NCBI GenBank assembly: GCA_021784975.1
Contig: JAJYGU010000331.1
Span: 1,382-21,104, forward strand
Direction: 5' to 3'
Source of the DNA: Planctomycetota bacterium
GTDB taxonomy: Bacteria; Planctomycetota; Planctomycetia; Pirellulales; Thermoguttaceae
Length of the DNA stretch: 19,723 nucleotides
In this document: positions 7,815 through 14,818 of the stretch, in pieces
How the letters are laid out: every line of letters starts with the position of its first letter
How positions within the stretch are numbered: position 1 is the first letter of the stretch
Notes under the pieces: generated by a model
Database searches by the model: none
What the model saw: the letters and a program-made list of their open reading frames with translations, nothing else
Told to the model about the DNA's origin: nothing
Position numbers and translations under genes: made by a program

Positions 7815-8579
7815 GTGCTCGGCGGGCTGGATTACTTTCTCATCGCGCTGGCGTCGGTGGCGGCCGGGGCCGTCAATGCGCTGGCCGGCGGCGGCACGCT
7901 CATTACTTTCCCCATGCTCACCCTGGTGGGCATCCCCGCTCTGGCGGCCAACGTGACCAACACCGTGGCCCTTTGTCCGGGCTACTTGGGCGCCACCATC
8001 GCTCAATCGAACGACTTGCTGGGGCAGGAGGAGCGTCTTTGGTGGTGTTTGCCGGCGGGCATCGCGGGCGGGATCCTGGGCGGCATCTTGCTGCTGAACA
8101 CCGGCGAGCACGCCTTCCGCGCAATGGTCCCCTTCTTGATTCTGTTGGCTTCTGCCCTGTTAGCTGTCCAAGGGCCGTTGCGATCGTGGCTCGTCCGTCG
8201 CGCCGAACATGTCGGCGACGGGGCGGCGGCCAACAAGTGGGCGGCGGGCGCGGTCGGGCTGGCAGCCATTTACGGCGGCTATTTCGGCGCCGGGTTGAGC
8301 GTCATCGTGCTGGCCGCGCTCGGACTGACCCTCGACGACTCGCTGACCCGGTTGAACGCCATCAAGCAAGCGATCGCTCTCTGCATCAACGTCGCCGCGG
8401 CCGTCTTCTTCCTCTTCTCGGGACAGGTCGTCTGGCTGGCGGCCCTTGTCATGGCGGTGGGCGCCCTGCTGGGCGGCTTCCTCGGGGGACGCCTAGCCGG
8501 GCGAATCCGGCCGGCCCTATTGCGCTGGATCGTGGTGGCCATCGGTCTGGTAGTGGCTATAATCTACCTCGTGCGATGA
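7815..8579 (+). CDS. TSUP-family membrane permease (TauE/SafE-like)
   Basis: A 254-residue integral membrane protein with about eight hydrophobic segments, of the 4-toluene sulfonate uptake permease (TSUP, formerly DUF81) family. Relatives export sulfite, sulfoacetate or other organosulfur anions; the substrate here is unknown. The two-fold family repeat is visible: AAGAVNALAGGGTLITFPML in the first half and the matching AAIYGGYFGAGLSVIVL in the second, each with the Gly-rich turn. The length fits the family (about 250). GTG at 7815 is taken as the start because it precedes the first membrane segment (MLGGLDYFLIALASV) and lies 20 nt after the small gene. The stop overlaps the first possible start of the next gene (ATGA at 8576-8579), so it is probably cotranscribed with the PIG-L gene. 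Confidence 0.9.
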   Translation: MLGGLDYFLIALASVAAGAVNALAGGGTLITFPMLTLVGIPALAANVTNTVALCPGYLGATIAQSNDLLGQEERLWWCLPAGIAGGILGGILLLNTGEHAFRAMVPFLILLASALLAVQGPLRSWLVRRAEHVGDGAAANKWAAGAVGLAAIYGGYFGAGLSVIVLAALGLTLDDSLTRLNAIKQAIALCINVAAAVFFLFSGQVVWLAALVMAVGALLGGFLGGRLAGRIRPALLRWIVVAIGLVVAIIYLVR

Positions 8580-8590
8580 GGAACTTTGAC

Positions 8591-9421
8591 ATGCCTCCTG
8601 CCGAACCCCTGCGGCTATTGATCCTCGGCGCCCACCCGGACGATGCCGAGTTCCATGCCGGCGGCCTGGTGTCGCTCTATCGGCAACGCGGCCACCTGGT
8701 CAAGATGGTTTCCTTGTCGAATGGAGCGGCCGGCCATCACGCCCTTGCGGCCGAAGTACTGGCGGCAATCCGCCGCGGCGAGGCGGCCAACTCCGCCGCC
8801 GTGGTCGGCGCCGCCTCCGAGGTCTGGGACTATCCGGACGGAGAGTTGCAGCCGACGCTTGAGCTTCGCCGGCGGGTGATCCGCGAGATTCGCGGCTTTC
8901 GGCCCGATCTGTTGCTTACCCACCGCACGAACGACTACCATCCCGACCACCGGGCCGCCGGCCAGGTGGTTCAGGACGCATCGTTTATGGTTCGCGTGCC
9001 GCGGATCGTGCCCGAAGTGCCGGCCTTGCAACGCGATCCCGTGGTGGCCTTCATGTCCGACCCGTTCACCAAGCCCAGCCCGTTGAAGGCGGACGTGGTG
9101 CTCGATGTCACTGCCCAAGTCGATACGATCGTGGCTATGTTGGCCTCGCACCGCTCGCAGGTGTTCGAGTGGCTGCCGTGGCTGGAGGGGATCTTGGATC
9201 GGGTGCCCGGCGACGACCAGGGGCGTCGCACCTGGCTCCGCGGCTGGTTCGCCGCCAAGGTCCGCCAGCGGGCGGACCGCTGTCGCGCGGAGCTGATCGC
9301 TGCCTATGGAGAAGCTCGCGGGCGGCGGATCGGGTTTGCCGAAGTGTATGAGATCAGCGAGTATGGCTCGCCGTTGGACGCCGCCGCCCGAGAGCGATTG
9401 TTCGGATTCGTGTTTCAGTAA
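8591..9421 (+). CDS. PIG-L/LmbE family deacetylase
   Basis: A 276-residue zinc-dependent deacetylase of the PIG-L/LmbE/BshB superfamily, whose members remove N-acetyl groups from glucosamine-linked or related small molecules. The zinc and catalytic signature is clear: AHPDDAEF near the N-terminus (H15-P-D-D18) and HRTNDYHPDH (111-120), giving the third metal ligand and the active-site His. There is no signal peptide, so it is likely cytoplasmic. Two in-frame starts are possible: 8576, overlapping the permease stop as ATGA, and 8591. I prefer 8591 because GAGGAA sits about 8 nt upstream of it; using 8576 adds five residues (MRNFD). The substrate is unknown. A bacillithiol role is possible for this superfamily but nothing nearby supports it. 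Confidence 0.9.
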   Translation: MPPAEPLRLLILGAHPDDAEFHAGGLVSLYRQRGHLVKMVSLSNGAAGHHALAAEVLAAIRRGEAANSAAVVGAASEVWDYPDGELQPTLELRRRVIREIRGFRPDLLLTHRTNDYHPDHRAAGQVVQDASFMVRVPRIVPEVPALQRDPVVAFMSDPFTKPSPLKADVVLDVTAQVDTIVAMLASHRSQVFEWLPWLEGILDRVPGDDQGRRTWLRGWFAAKVRQRADRCRAELIAAYGEARGRRIGFAEVYEISEYGSPLDAAARERLFGFVFQ

Positions 9422-9431
9422 CGGCGGGTGG

Positions 9432-9464
9432 CTGCCGTCACACGGCACAGCTATGTGTCGGCAG
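9432..9464 (+). promoter_or_regulatory. Hairpin after the PIG-L gene
   Basis: CTGCCG (9432-9437) plus ACAC (9440-9443) can pair with GTGT plus CGGCAG (9455-9464), a 10-bp stem with a 2-nt bulge and 11-nt loop, starting 11 nt after the PIG-L stop. No T-run follows, so it could end transcription only weakly or protect the RNA end. Confidence 0.35.
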
Positions 9465-9553
9465 GGAGGAGGGCATCAGTCCATGCCGACCCGTTGCTTT
9501 GCTACGTAACCCCATGCCATCCATCGTTCGTGAGTATTCGAGGAAACGCCGCC

Positions 9554-10093
9554 ATGAAAGCTTCGCGACGCCGGTTTCTACGAACATGTGGAGCGCTTGG
9601 GGCGGCATGCATGTTGGCCCCGGCCATGGGCGAGCCGACTTCGACGGCTCAGCGCCGCTACGTCGGCGACGATAACCCCTACAGCCTGTTCTTGGCCCTC
9701 GGGATTCCGTTCGAGGTGAGCGACGAGCCCCCGGCGGATGGTTTTACGTTTCTTTCCGATGCCGACGCCCATTCTGCCGGCCATGGGCGATCATCGGGAA
9801 CCGTGCTTATCGGCCGGCCGCAAGCGGCCCTGCAGAGCACGGTGCGCGGCTTGCCGGAGACGCTGCCGGAGTTGAGGGCGTGGAAACGGGAGATCTTGCC
9901 GCACTTGAATCGCGTGCCGCACGTCGAGGGCGATGCGCCCGTGGTGTGCGCCTGGTATCCTACCGCCCGAGCCGTGCTGCTCTGGAACTTGAGCCCGCGG
10001 CGCGAGTCGCTGGTACTCCGTAGCGGCAACGCCCGCCGATCGGTCGAGCTGGCCGGGCTCGACGCAGTCTTGATCGAAGATGTCAGTGTATAA
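9554..10093 (+). CDS. Tat-signal secreted protein of unknown function
   Basis: A 179-residue protein that I cannot assign to a family. The N-terminus MKASRRRFLRTCGALGAACM is a twin-arginine signal (R-R-R-F-L at residues 5-9, then a hydrophobic stretch), so folded export is likely. The mature part includes NPYSLFLALGIPFEVSDEPP, a GRPQAALQS stretch and a C-terminal region YPTARAVLLWNLSPRRESL that reads like a small beta-sandwich. The look of the C-terminus recalls the ends of larger secreted glycosidase-type proteins, so this may be an internally deleted remnant; that is a guess. ATG 9554 is chosen because it starts the Tat signal and has GAGGAAA about 7 nt upstream. It ends two bases before the methyltransferase gene start, suggesting coupled translation. 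Confidence 0.65.
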   Translation: MKASRRRFLRTCGALGAACMLAPAMGEPTSTAQRRYVGDDNPYSLFLALGIPFEVSDEPPADGFTFLSDADAHSAGHGRSSGTVLIGRPQAALQSTVRGLPETLPELRAWKREILPHLNRVPHVEGDAPVVCAWYPTARAVLLWNLSPRRESLVLRSGNARRSVELAGLDAVLIEDVSV

Positions 10094-10095
10094 AC

Positions 10096-12417
10096 ATGTG
10101 GGCTGATATCACGATTTCGGACCGCACGGGCATAACCGGCGTCAAGCCGTTGACGGCCGCGCAGCTCGTGGCCGATTTCGGCATCCGCAGTAAATGTGCC
10201 CGCCACACGGTGGGGGTCTTCTACCGCGCGCTTTTTTTGCCGGAATGTGAGCCGTTGGCGGTGTGGCAGCGGCGTTTCGGGCCGGTCGACGGCCACACGG
10301 GCGGCAAGCTCGATCGCGCGGCGGTCGCGCTGGCATCGCGTTACGGCGTAACCACGAAGCCGCTTGGCGCGCCGGCTCTTTGGTTTGCGCTGCAGACTTA
10401 TTATGCGGCAGTCGTCCGGCTGCTGGTGCGGCGGTTCGTCTCGTGGGACCTCGACGGACTGCCCGGCGGCAATCCCTTTCGCTGGTGCTTCGATAGCGAC
10501 TCGCAGCCGGTGCGGCGGCAACTCGATCGGCTCACGAACCTTATACAGGCTTACGAGGTGGCTTCCTTCGCGACTGCGCGAGCCGAGGGCGATCTGTTGA
10601 AGGCCCTGTATCAAGACTTGTTTCCACGCCGAGTGCGGCACCGTCTGGGCGAATACTACACGCCCGACTGGCTCGCCCAGCACGTACTCGAGCAGGTGGG
10701 GTTTAGCGGCGCCGCCGGTCAACGCCTGCTCGATCCGGCCTGTGGTTCGGGCACGTTCTTGGTGCTGGCCCTGCGGCAGGCGCGTGCAGCGTGGGGCGCG
10801 CCGGAAAGCGGAAAGCCGAAAGCCGAAAGCGGAGGAACGTCGGCTTGCGGCTTTCGGCGTTCCCACCCCTCGCTCCCCGTCGTCGGCTGCGACATTAACC
10901 CATTGGCTGTGCTGACCGCCCGGGCGAATTATGTGATCGCTTTGCACGACATCCTGCCGCGGGATCGGCGAGTGGAAATCCCCGTGTACCTGGCCGACTC
11001 GATCCTCGGGCGTCCCCCCGGGCCGGAGTTTGCCGAGCCATTTGACTTCGTGGTGGGCAATCCGCCCTGGATCGCCTGGGACAACCTGCCAGCCGAGTAT
11101 CGCAGGGTGAGCCAACCGCTGTGGCAGCAATACGGACTGTTCTCGCTCTCGGGCAACGAGGCCCGGCATGGCGGCGGCAAGAAAGACCTCTCGATGCTCA
11201 TGCTTTATGCTTCGGCCGACCGCTACCTGAGAACCGGCGGCCGCTTGGGCATGGTCGTCACCCAAACGCTCTTCCAAACCAAAGGGGCCGGCGACGGTTT
11301 CCGCCGCTTTCAACTCGGGCCAGACGGCGAACGGCTGAAGGTATGGCGGGTTGACGAAATGACCGCTCTGCGTCCCTTCACCGACGCCGCCAACTGGACG
11401 AGCACCATCGTTCTCGAAAAAGGCGCCGCTACGCAATACCCGGTGCCTTACTTTGTTTGGGAACCGGCCGAAGCGGCCAAAAAAAGATCGCCAAAGGCCA
11501 TGGATCTTGCCAAGGCGCGGGAACCCGTGCCGGCAGCTTGCCAGCGGGCGTGTCTGGCGCGGCCCATTGATCCTTCCCGGATCAGTTCGCCGTGGTTAAT
11601 CCAACCGGGCGACGCCAACCCTGCTCTGACGATGGAAGGCGGCCCTTCGGATTACACTGCCCACCTCGGGGCCAATAGCGGCGGGGCCAACGGCGTGTAT
11701 TGGCTCGAGGTGCTCGGCGAGGCCGATGGCGGCGTCTTGGTCCGCAACCTGGCCGCCAAGGGTAAACACGAAGTTGAGGCCATCCAACAGGTGATCGAGC
11801 CCGGTCTGCTCTATCCGCTGGTGCGGTGGAGCGATGTAAAGCGGTACTCGGCCGTGCCCACGTGCCACATCTTGCTCGTGCAAGATGCGACCTCTCGAAC
11901 CGGCATCGAGGAGGCGGCCCTGCGCGAGCGATACCCGCGCACGCTGGCCTATCTTGAGCGGTTTCACGACTTGCTCGCCGGCCGGGCGGCCTATCGCCGC
12001 TACCAGCAGAGCGGTCCTTTTTATTCCATGTACAATGTTGGGCCGTATACCCAGGCGCCGATCAAAGTGGTCTGGCGGCGGATGGATCGGCGGATCAACG
12101 CGGCGGTGGTGGAAACCGTGGCAGTCGAGCCATTCTTGCCTCCGCGCCCGGTCGTGCCGCAGGAGACGTGCGTCCTGGTGGAGTGCGCTTCAAGCGACGA
12201 GGCCCATTATCTGTGCGCTCTGCTCAATAGCGAGGCCATCAACCAACGGGTGGCCGCCCATAGCGTGCGAAACGGAAAGGGCTTCGGTACCCCCGGCATG
12301 TTGCAGTTCCTGGGCCTGCGGCGCTTCGATCCCGACGATCCGGCCCATCAGGCGCTGGCCGCGCAGAGCCGGCGTGCACACACAGAATTGTCGGCCCACG
12401 GCCGGGTGGCGCCGTGA
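10096..12417 (+). CDS. Stand-alone N6-adenine DNA methyltransferase (Eco57I/type IIG-like)
   Basis: A 773-residue SAM-dependent DNA adenine methyltransferase. The core shows LGEYYTPDWLAQHVLEQVGF (the pre-motif I helix), motif I as DPACGSGTF (213-221), the motif II strand VVGCDINPLAV and catalytic motif IV NPPW (322-325). About 200 residues precede the core. About 440 follow motif IV, enough for a C-terminal target-recognition region (including YSMYNVGPYTQAPIKVVWRR). I see no nuclease motif (PD-D/E-x-K) in the N-terminus, so it may be a modification enzyme only. A palindromic low-complexity segment is inserted in frame between motifs I and II (residues about 236-256). No restriction enzyme or specificity gene adjoins it; the small Tat protein gene ends 2 nt upstream and glnB converges 12 nt downstream. 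Start ATG 10096 has no clear ribosome binding site. BREX PglX is an alternative family, but it is longer and comes with other genes. Confidence 0.85.
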   Translation: MWADITISDRTGITGVKPLTAAQLVADFGIRSKCARHTVGVFYRALFLPECEPLAVWQRRFGPVDGHTGGKLDRAAVALASRYGVTTKPLGAPALWFALQTYYAAVVRLLVRRFVSWDLDGLPGGNPFRWCFDSDSQPVRRQLDRLTNLIQAYEVASFATARAEGDLLKALYQDLFPRRVRHRLGEYYTPDWLAQHVLEQVGFSGAAGQRLLDPACGSGTFLVLALRQARAAWGAPESGKPKAESGGTSACGFRRSHPSLPVVGCDINPLAVLTARANYVIALHDILPRDRRVEIPVYLADSILGRPPGPEFAEPFDFVVGNPPWIAWDNLPAEYRRVSQPLWQQYGLFSLSGNEARHGGGKKDLSMLMLYASADRYLRTGGRLGMVVTQTLFQTKGAGDGFRRFQLGPDGERLKVWRVDEMTALRPFTDAANWTSTIVLEKGAATQYPVPYFVWEPAEAAKKRSPKAMDLAKAREPVPAACQRACLARPIDPSRISSPWLIQPGDANPALTMEGGPSDYTAHLGANSGGANGVYWLEVLGEADGGVLVRNLAAKGKHEVEAIQQVIEPGLLYPLVRWSDVKRYSAVPTCHILLVQDATSRTGIEEAALRERYPRTLAYLERFHDLLAGRAAYRRYQQSGPFYSMYNVGPYTQAPIKVVWRRMDRRINAAVVETVAVEPFLPPRPVVPQETCVLVECASSDEAHYLCALLNSEAINQRVAAHSVRNGKGFGTPGMLQFLGLRRFDPDDPAHQALAAQSRRAHTELSAHGRVAP
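10803..10862 (+). repeat. Palindromic low-complexity insertion inside the methyltransferase gene
   Basis: Four back-to-back words of the GGAAAGC / GCCGAAAGC type (10803-10830) are followed by an inverted copy. The arm GCCGAAAGCCGAAAGC (10815-10830) pairs with GCTTGCGGCTTTCGGC (10843-10858) over 16 positions with one mismatch and a 12-nt loop. It encodes a Ser/Gly/Lys-rich linker, and the frame is kept. Similar words occur in the gap before serS (about 6027-6063). Confidence 0.85.
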
Positions 12418-12429
12418 GCCGCCGCCAAC

Positions 12430-12768
12430 TCAAACCGCGCTTTCCCCGGATTCGCCAGTGCGGATGCGGACCACGTCGGGCAGATCGCTGACGAAGATCT
12501 TGCCGTCGCCCACCTGGCCGGTCTTGGCCGCCCGCACGATCGTGTCCAAGACCACCTGCAACTTGCTCTCGGCCACCACCACCTCCATCTTGATCTTGGG
12601 CAAGAAATCCACCGTGTACTCGGTGCCGCGGTACATCTCGGTATGACCCTTCTGGCGGCCGAAGCCGCGGACCTCGGTGATGGTCATGCCGGTCACGCCG
12701 TGCTCGGTCAACGCCTTCTTGACCTCTTCCAGCTTGTGGTGCCGGATGATGGCTTCCACTTTTTTCAT
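12430..12768 (-). CDS. glnB: Nitrogen regulatory protein P-II
   Basis: A 112-residue trimeric signal protein that senses ATP/ADP and 2-oxoglutarate and controls its partner transporter or enzymes. The N-terminal MKKVEAIIRHHKLEEVKKAL, the T-loop RGTEYTVDFLPK with the uridylylation-type Tyr51, and the B-loop TGQVGDGKIFV are all present at standard positions. The start at 12768 has AAGGAG 7 nt upstream. The gene lies 15 nt after the amtB stop on the same strand, the typical amtB-glnK/glnB operon order, so its main role is probably to block or open the Amt channel; by this linkage it could equally be called GlnK. It converges on the methyltransferase gene with only 12 nt between stop codons and no visible terminator. 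Confidence 0.96.
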   Translation of the reverse strand: MKKVEAIIRHHKLEEVKKALTEHGVTGMTITEVRGFGRQKGHTEMYRGTEYTVDFLPKIKMEVVVAESKLQVVLDTIVRAAKTGQVGDGKIFVSDLPDVVRIRTGESGESAV

Positions 12769-12783
12769 CGGAAATCTCCTTCG

Positions 12784-14202
12784 TCAAATGAAGATGTATC
12801 CTTCTTCGTCGTGCTGGCTCACATCGAGTCCCTCGATCTCGGCCTGCCGGGAAACCCGTAGTCCGATGGCGGCGTCGACCACCTTGAGAATAATGAATGT
12901 GCCGACAATAGCCAGCCCCCAGGCGACCAGAATCGCCACCAACTGGCCCTTCAACAGGTTGCCCCCCTCCAGCAGCCCGAGCAGCTTACTGTCCGGGACG
13001 GCCCCGGTGGCGCGGGTGGCAAAGATTCCGGTCAAAATGGCCCCCGTCGTCCCGGCAATCCCATGCACGCCGAACACGTCGAGCGAGTCATCGTAGCGAA
13101 AATAGGTCTTTACCCGCGTGCAGGTGGTATAACAAGCCGCCGAGCCAATCACGCCGATCAACAAAGCCGGCATCAAGGTGACGTAGCCGGCGGCCTGGGT
13201 AATGGTGGCCAGGCCAGCCACCAGACCGGAACAAATCCCCAGCAAGCTTGGCTTGCCACGGAATTTCCACTCCAGGGCGGCCCAGGTCAGACCGCCCGCC
13301 GCGGCAGCAAAGTGGGTGGCCGCAAAGGCGCACGTCGCCAGCCGTCCGGCCGCCAAGGCGCTGCCGGCGTTGAACCCGAACCAACCGACCCAGAGCATGG
13401 CGGCGCCCAATGCGGCATAGGTCATGTTGTGCGGCGGCATGGGCTCGTCGCCGTGCCCCAGCCGCTTGCCCAGAAGCAGCGCACAAATCAAGGCCGACAC
13501 GCCCGAGCTAATATGCACCACCGTCCCGCCGGCAAAGTCCAACGCCCCGCCCGCAAAACTCGCGGCGTGCGGACTCCCGTAGGCAAGGATCCCTCCGCCC
13601 CAAACCCAATGGGCCAGCGGGCAGTAGATCAGTGTGCCCCAGAGGATCATGAAGACCACCATGGCGCTGAACTTCATCCGTTCGGCGAACGCCCCGCAGA
13701 TCAGGGCGGGCGTGATAATGAAGAACATGCCCTGAAAGAGCATGTGCGTCATCACCGGAATCGTCAGGCCGGGATAAAGCGGCACTTCGGAGCCATGCGC
13801 GGTCCACACCGCGTTCACCCCGTTCATCAGTAGGTAGCGGCCATCGCCGATCAGAGGTCCCTCGCCGCCAAACACCAGCGAATAGCCGTAAAGCGCCCAA
13901 AGCACGGTCATCAGACACATCAGGCAAACGCACTGCATCAAGACGCTCAGCACGTTCTTCTTCCGCAACAGTCCGCCGTAGAACAAGGCCAGGGCCGGCG
14001 CGGTCATGAACAGCACCAAGGCCGCCGAGACCAGCACCCAGGCATTGTCGGCGGCGTCGAATCTGGCTGCGGTCGCCGGCGGGAGAACCGCCTCGGTCCC
14101 GCCGATCGCCTGCGCGAGGACCACCGAAGTTCCTGCTGACCACGCCATGGCCGCCAGCGAGCCGATCACCAGTATCCAAGCCAGACTCCTGCGAGGTGTC
14201 AT
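12784..14202 (-). CDS. amtB: Ammonium transporter Amt/AmtB with N-terminal signal segment
   Basis: A 472-residue trimeric ammonium channel of the inner membrane. After a cleavable-looking signal segment (MTPRRSLAWILVIGSLAAMA, processing near residue 30) come about 11 membrane helices. Conserved pore residues are visible: D222 and the first pore His H230 in LDFAGGTVVHISSG, and the second pore His H380 in DVFGVHGIAG. FYGGLLRKKNVLSVLMQ and AFAERMKFSAMVVF are further family hallmarks. The start at 14202 gives the signal peptide; the frame continues upstream without family resemblance. AGGAAAGG lies about 10-17 nt upstream. It is followed by glnB 15 nt downstream. The 5' region holds two palindromes that may be regulator sites. 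I searched by eye for a sigma-54 (TGGCAC-N5-TTGC) element and saw none. Confidence 0.95.
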   Translation of the reverse strand: MTPRRSLAWILVIGSLAAMAWSAGTSVVLAQAIGGTEAVLPPATAARFDAADNAWVLVSAALVLFMTAPALALFYGGLLRKKNVLSVLMQCVCLMCLMTVLWALYGYSLVFGGEGPLIGDGRYLLMNGVNAVWTAHGSEVPLYPGLTIPVMTHMLFQGMFFIITPALICGAFAERMKFSAMVVFMILWGTLIYCPLAHWVWGGGILAYGSPHAASFAGGALDFAGGTVVHISSGVSALICALLLGKRLGHGDEPMPPHNMTYAALGAAMLWVGWFGFNAGSALAAGRLATCAFAATHFAAAAGGLTWAALEWKFRGKPSLLGICSGLVAGLATITQAAGYVTLMPALLIGVIGSAACYTTCTRVKTYFRYDDSLDVFGVHGIAGTTGAILTGIFATRATGAVPDSKLLGLLEGGNLLKGQLVAILVAWGLAIVGTFIILKVVDAAIGLRVSRQAEIEGLDVSQHDEEGYIFI

Positions 14203-14289
14203 CAGACGTTCTGCCTTTCCTGCGCGAGAAAACCCCGGAAATGTATCTGCCCGCCGGGAACGTAGACCCTTTGTAGCAGACGGCCAACT

Positions 14290-14332
14290 GGCAGAAAAGC
14301 CGCAATTATGGGCGAACCGCCGATTTTCTGCC
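14290..14332 (-). promoter_or_regulatory. 9-bp inverted repeat upstream of amtB
   Basis: GGCAGAAAA (14290-14298) and TTTTCTGCC (14324-14332) pair perfectly around a 25-nt spacer, with an outer GGCC/GGCC match. It lies about 90-130 nt upstream of the amtB start. Possible regulator site or RNA stem; the function is inferred from position only. Confidence 0.35.
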
Positions 14333-14400
14333 GAGGCCAACTTGCCCGCGCCGCGCTGGCGAGACGAGTCAAGCCGATGGGGCGGCGGACGGCCGCTGCT

Positions 14401-14417
14401 TGCCCGATTATCGGGCA
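14401..14417. promoter_or_regulatory. Perfect 17-nt palindrome, candidate operator
   Basis: TGCCCGAT-T-ATCGGGCA is a perfect dyad with 8-bp arms about one base. This is the form expected of a dimeric repressor or activator site. It lies about 200 nt upstream of amtB and about 400 nt upstream of the oxidoreductase gene. Confidence 0.4.
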
Positions 14418-14553
14418 CGCTACGACGCCGAAATGGGCAACTCTGCCGCATCGCTAGATCAGAGCGATCTCCCAGGGGCCGCTCGTCCATGGTAGCACGG
14501 CTGAGGCGACGCACGGGCATCCTTGTATTCCCATGCCCGCCGTCATAAAAAGT

Positions 14554-14625
14554 GTGGGAAACGATTCATTGGCGACTGTGGGAAACGATTCATTGGCGAC
14601 TGTGGGAAACGATTCATTGGGGATT
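14554..14625 (+). repeat. 24-nt repeat in three tandem copies
   Basis: Copies at 14554-14577 and 14578-14601 are identical; the third (14602-14625) differs at two positions near its end. Each contains GGGAAACGATTCATTGG. There are no spacers, so it is not CRISPR. A 24-nt unit would keep frame (VGNDSLAT on plus, NESFPTVA on minus), but no credible gene contains it. Confidence 0.92.
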
Positions 14626-14818
14626 GGGGACTCTGTCGATGCTCGCGGCGGGCACCATGCGCAGCATGGTCGGCGGCAAAAAATGCGACGTCCCATTCGC
14701 CTAGGTTTTGAGGTTGCATTTTCCGGGCTCTGCCGGTACCCTACTGAGCCGGGATAGGACTGGCAGCGAGGGAGCGGCGCATCGGAAGCTTCTTTTCCAA
14801 TCGTGCCAAGGAGTGGCC

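Larger units (their letters stand above)
14203..14818. other. Divergent regulatory gap between amtB and the Gfo/Idh/MocA gene
   Basis: A 616-bp stretch without a credible gene. From left to right it holds a 9-bp inverted repeat GGCAGAAAA/TTTTCTGCC (14290-14298, 14324-14332), a perfect 17-nt palindrome TGCCCGATTATCGGGCA (14401-14417), a 6-bp inverted repeat ATCGCT/AGCGAT (14450-14468), the triplicated 24-nt repeat, and a 7-bp hairpin ACCATGC-GCA-GCATGGT (14654-14670). Short open frames through the triplicated repeat exist on both strands but have no start signals or family resemblance. The first two elements lie 90-215 nt upstream of amtB. Confidence 0.7.

Noticed and set aside
9679..11436. 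A 585-codon minus-strand open frame across the Tat protein and methyltransferase genes
   Set aside because: It is antisense to two genes with clear motifs, has no family resemblance and no ribosome binding site.
10096..12417. BREX PglX methyltransferase in a defence island
   Set aside because: The protein is shorter than PglX and none of the BREX partner genes (brxA-C, pglZ, brxL) is nearby; the neighbours are housekeeping genes.
14203..14350. Sigma-54 promoter for amtB
   Set aside because: No TGGCAC-N5-TTGC match was found on the minus strand; the nearest look-alike (TGGCAG...CCGC) is on the wrong strand and lacks TTGC.
14554..14625. CRISPR array
   Set aside because: Three 24-nt units are directly adjacent without spacers.
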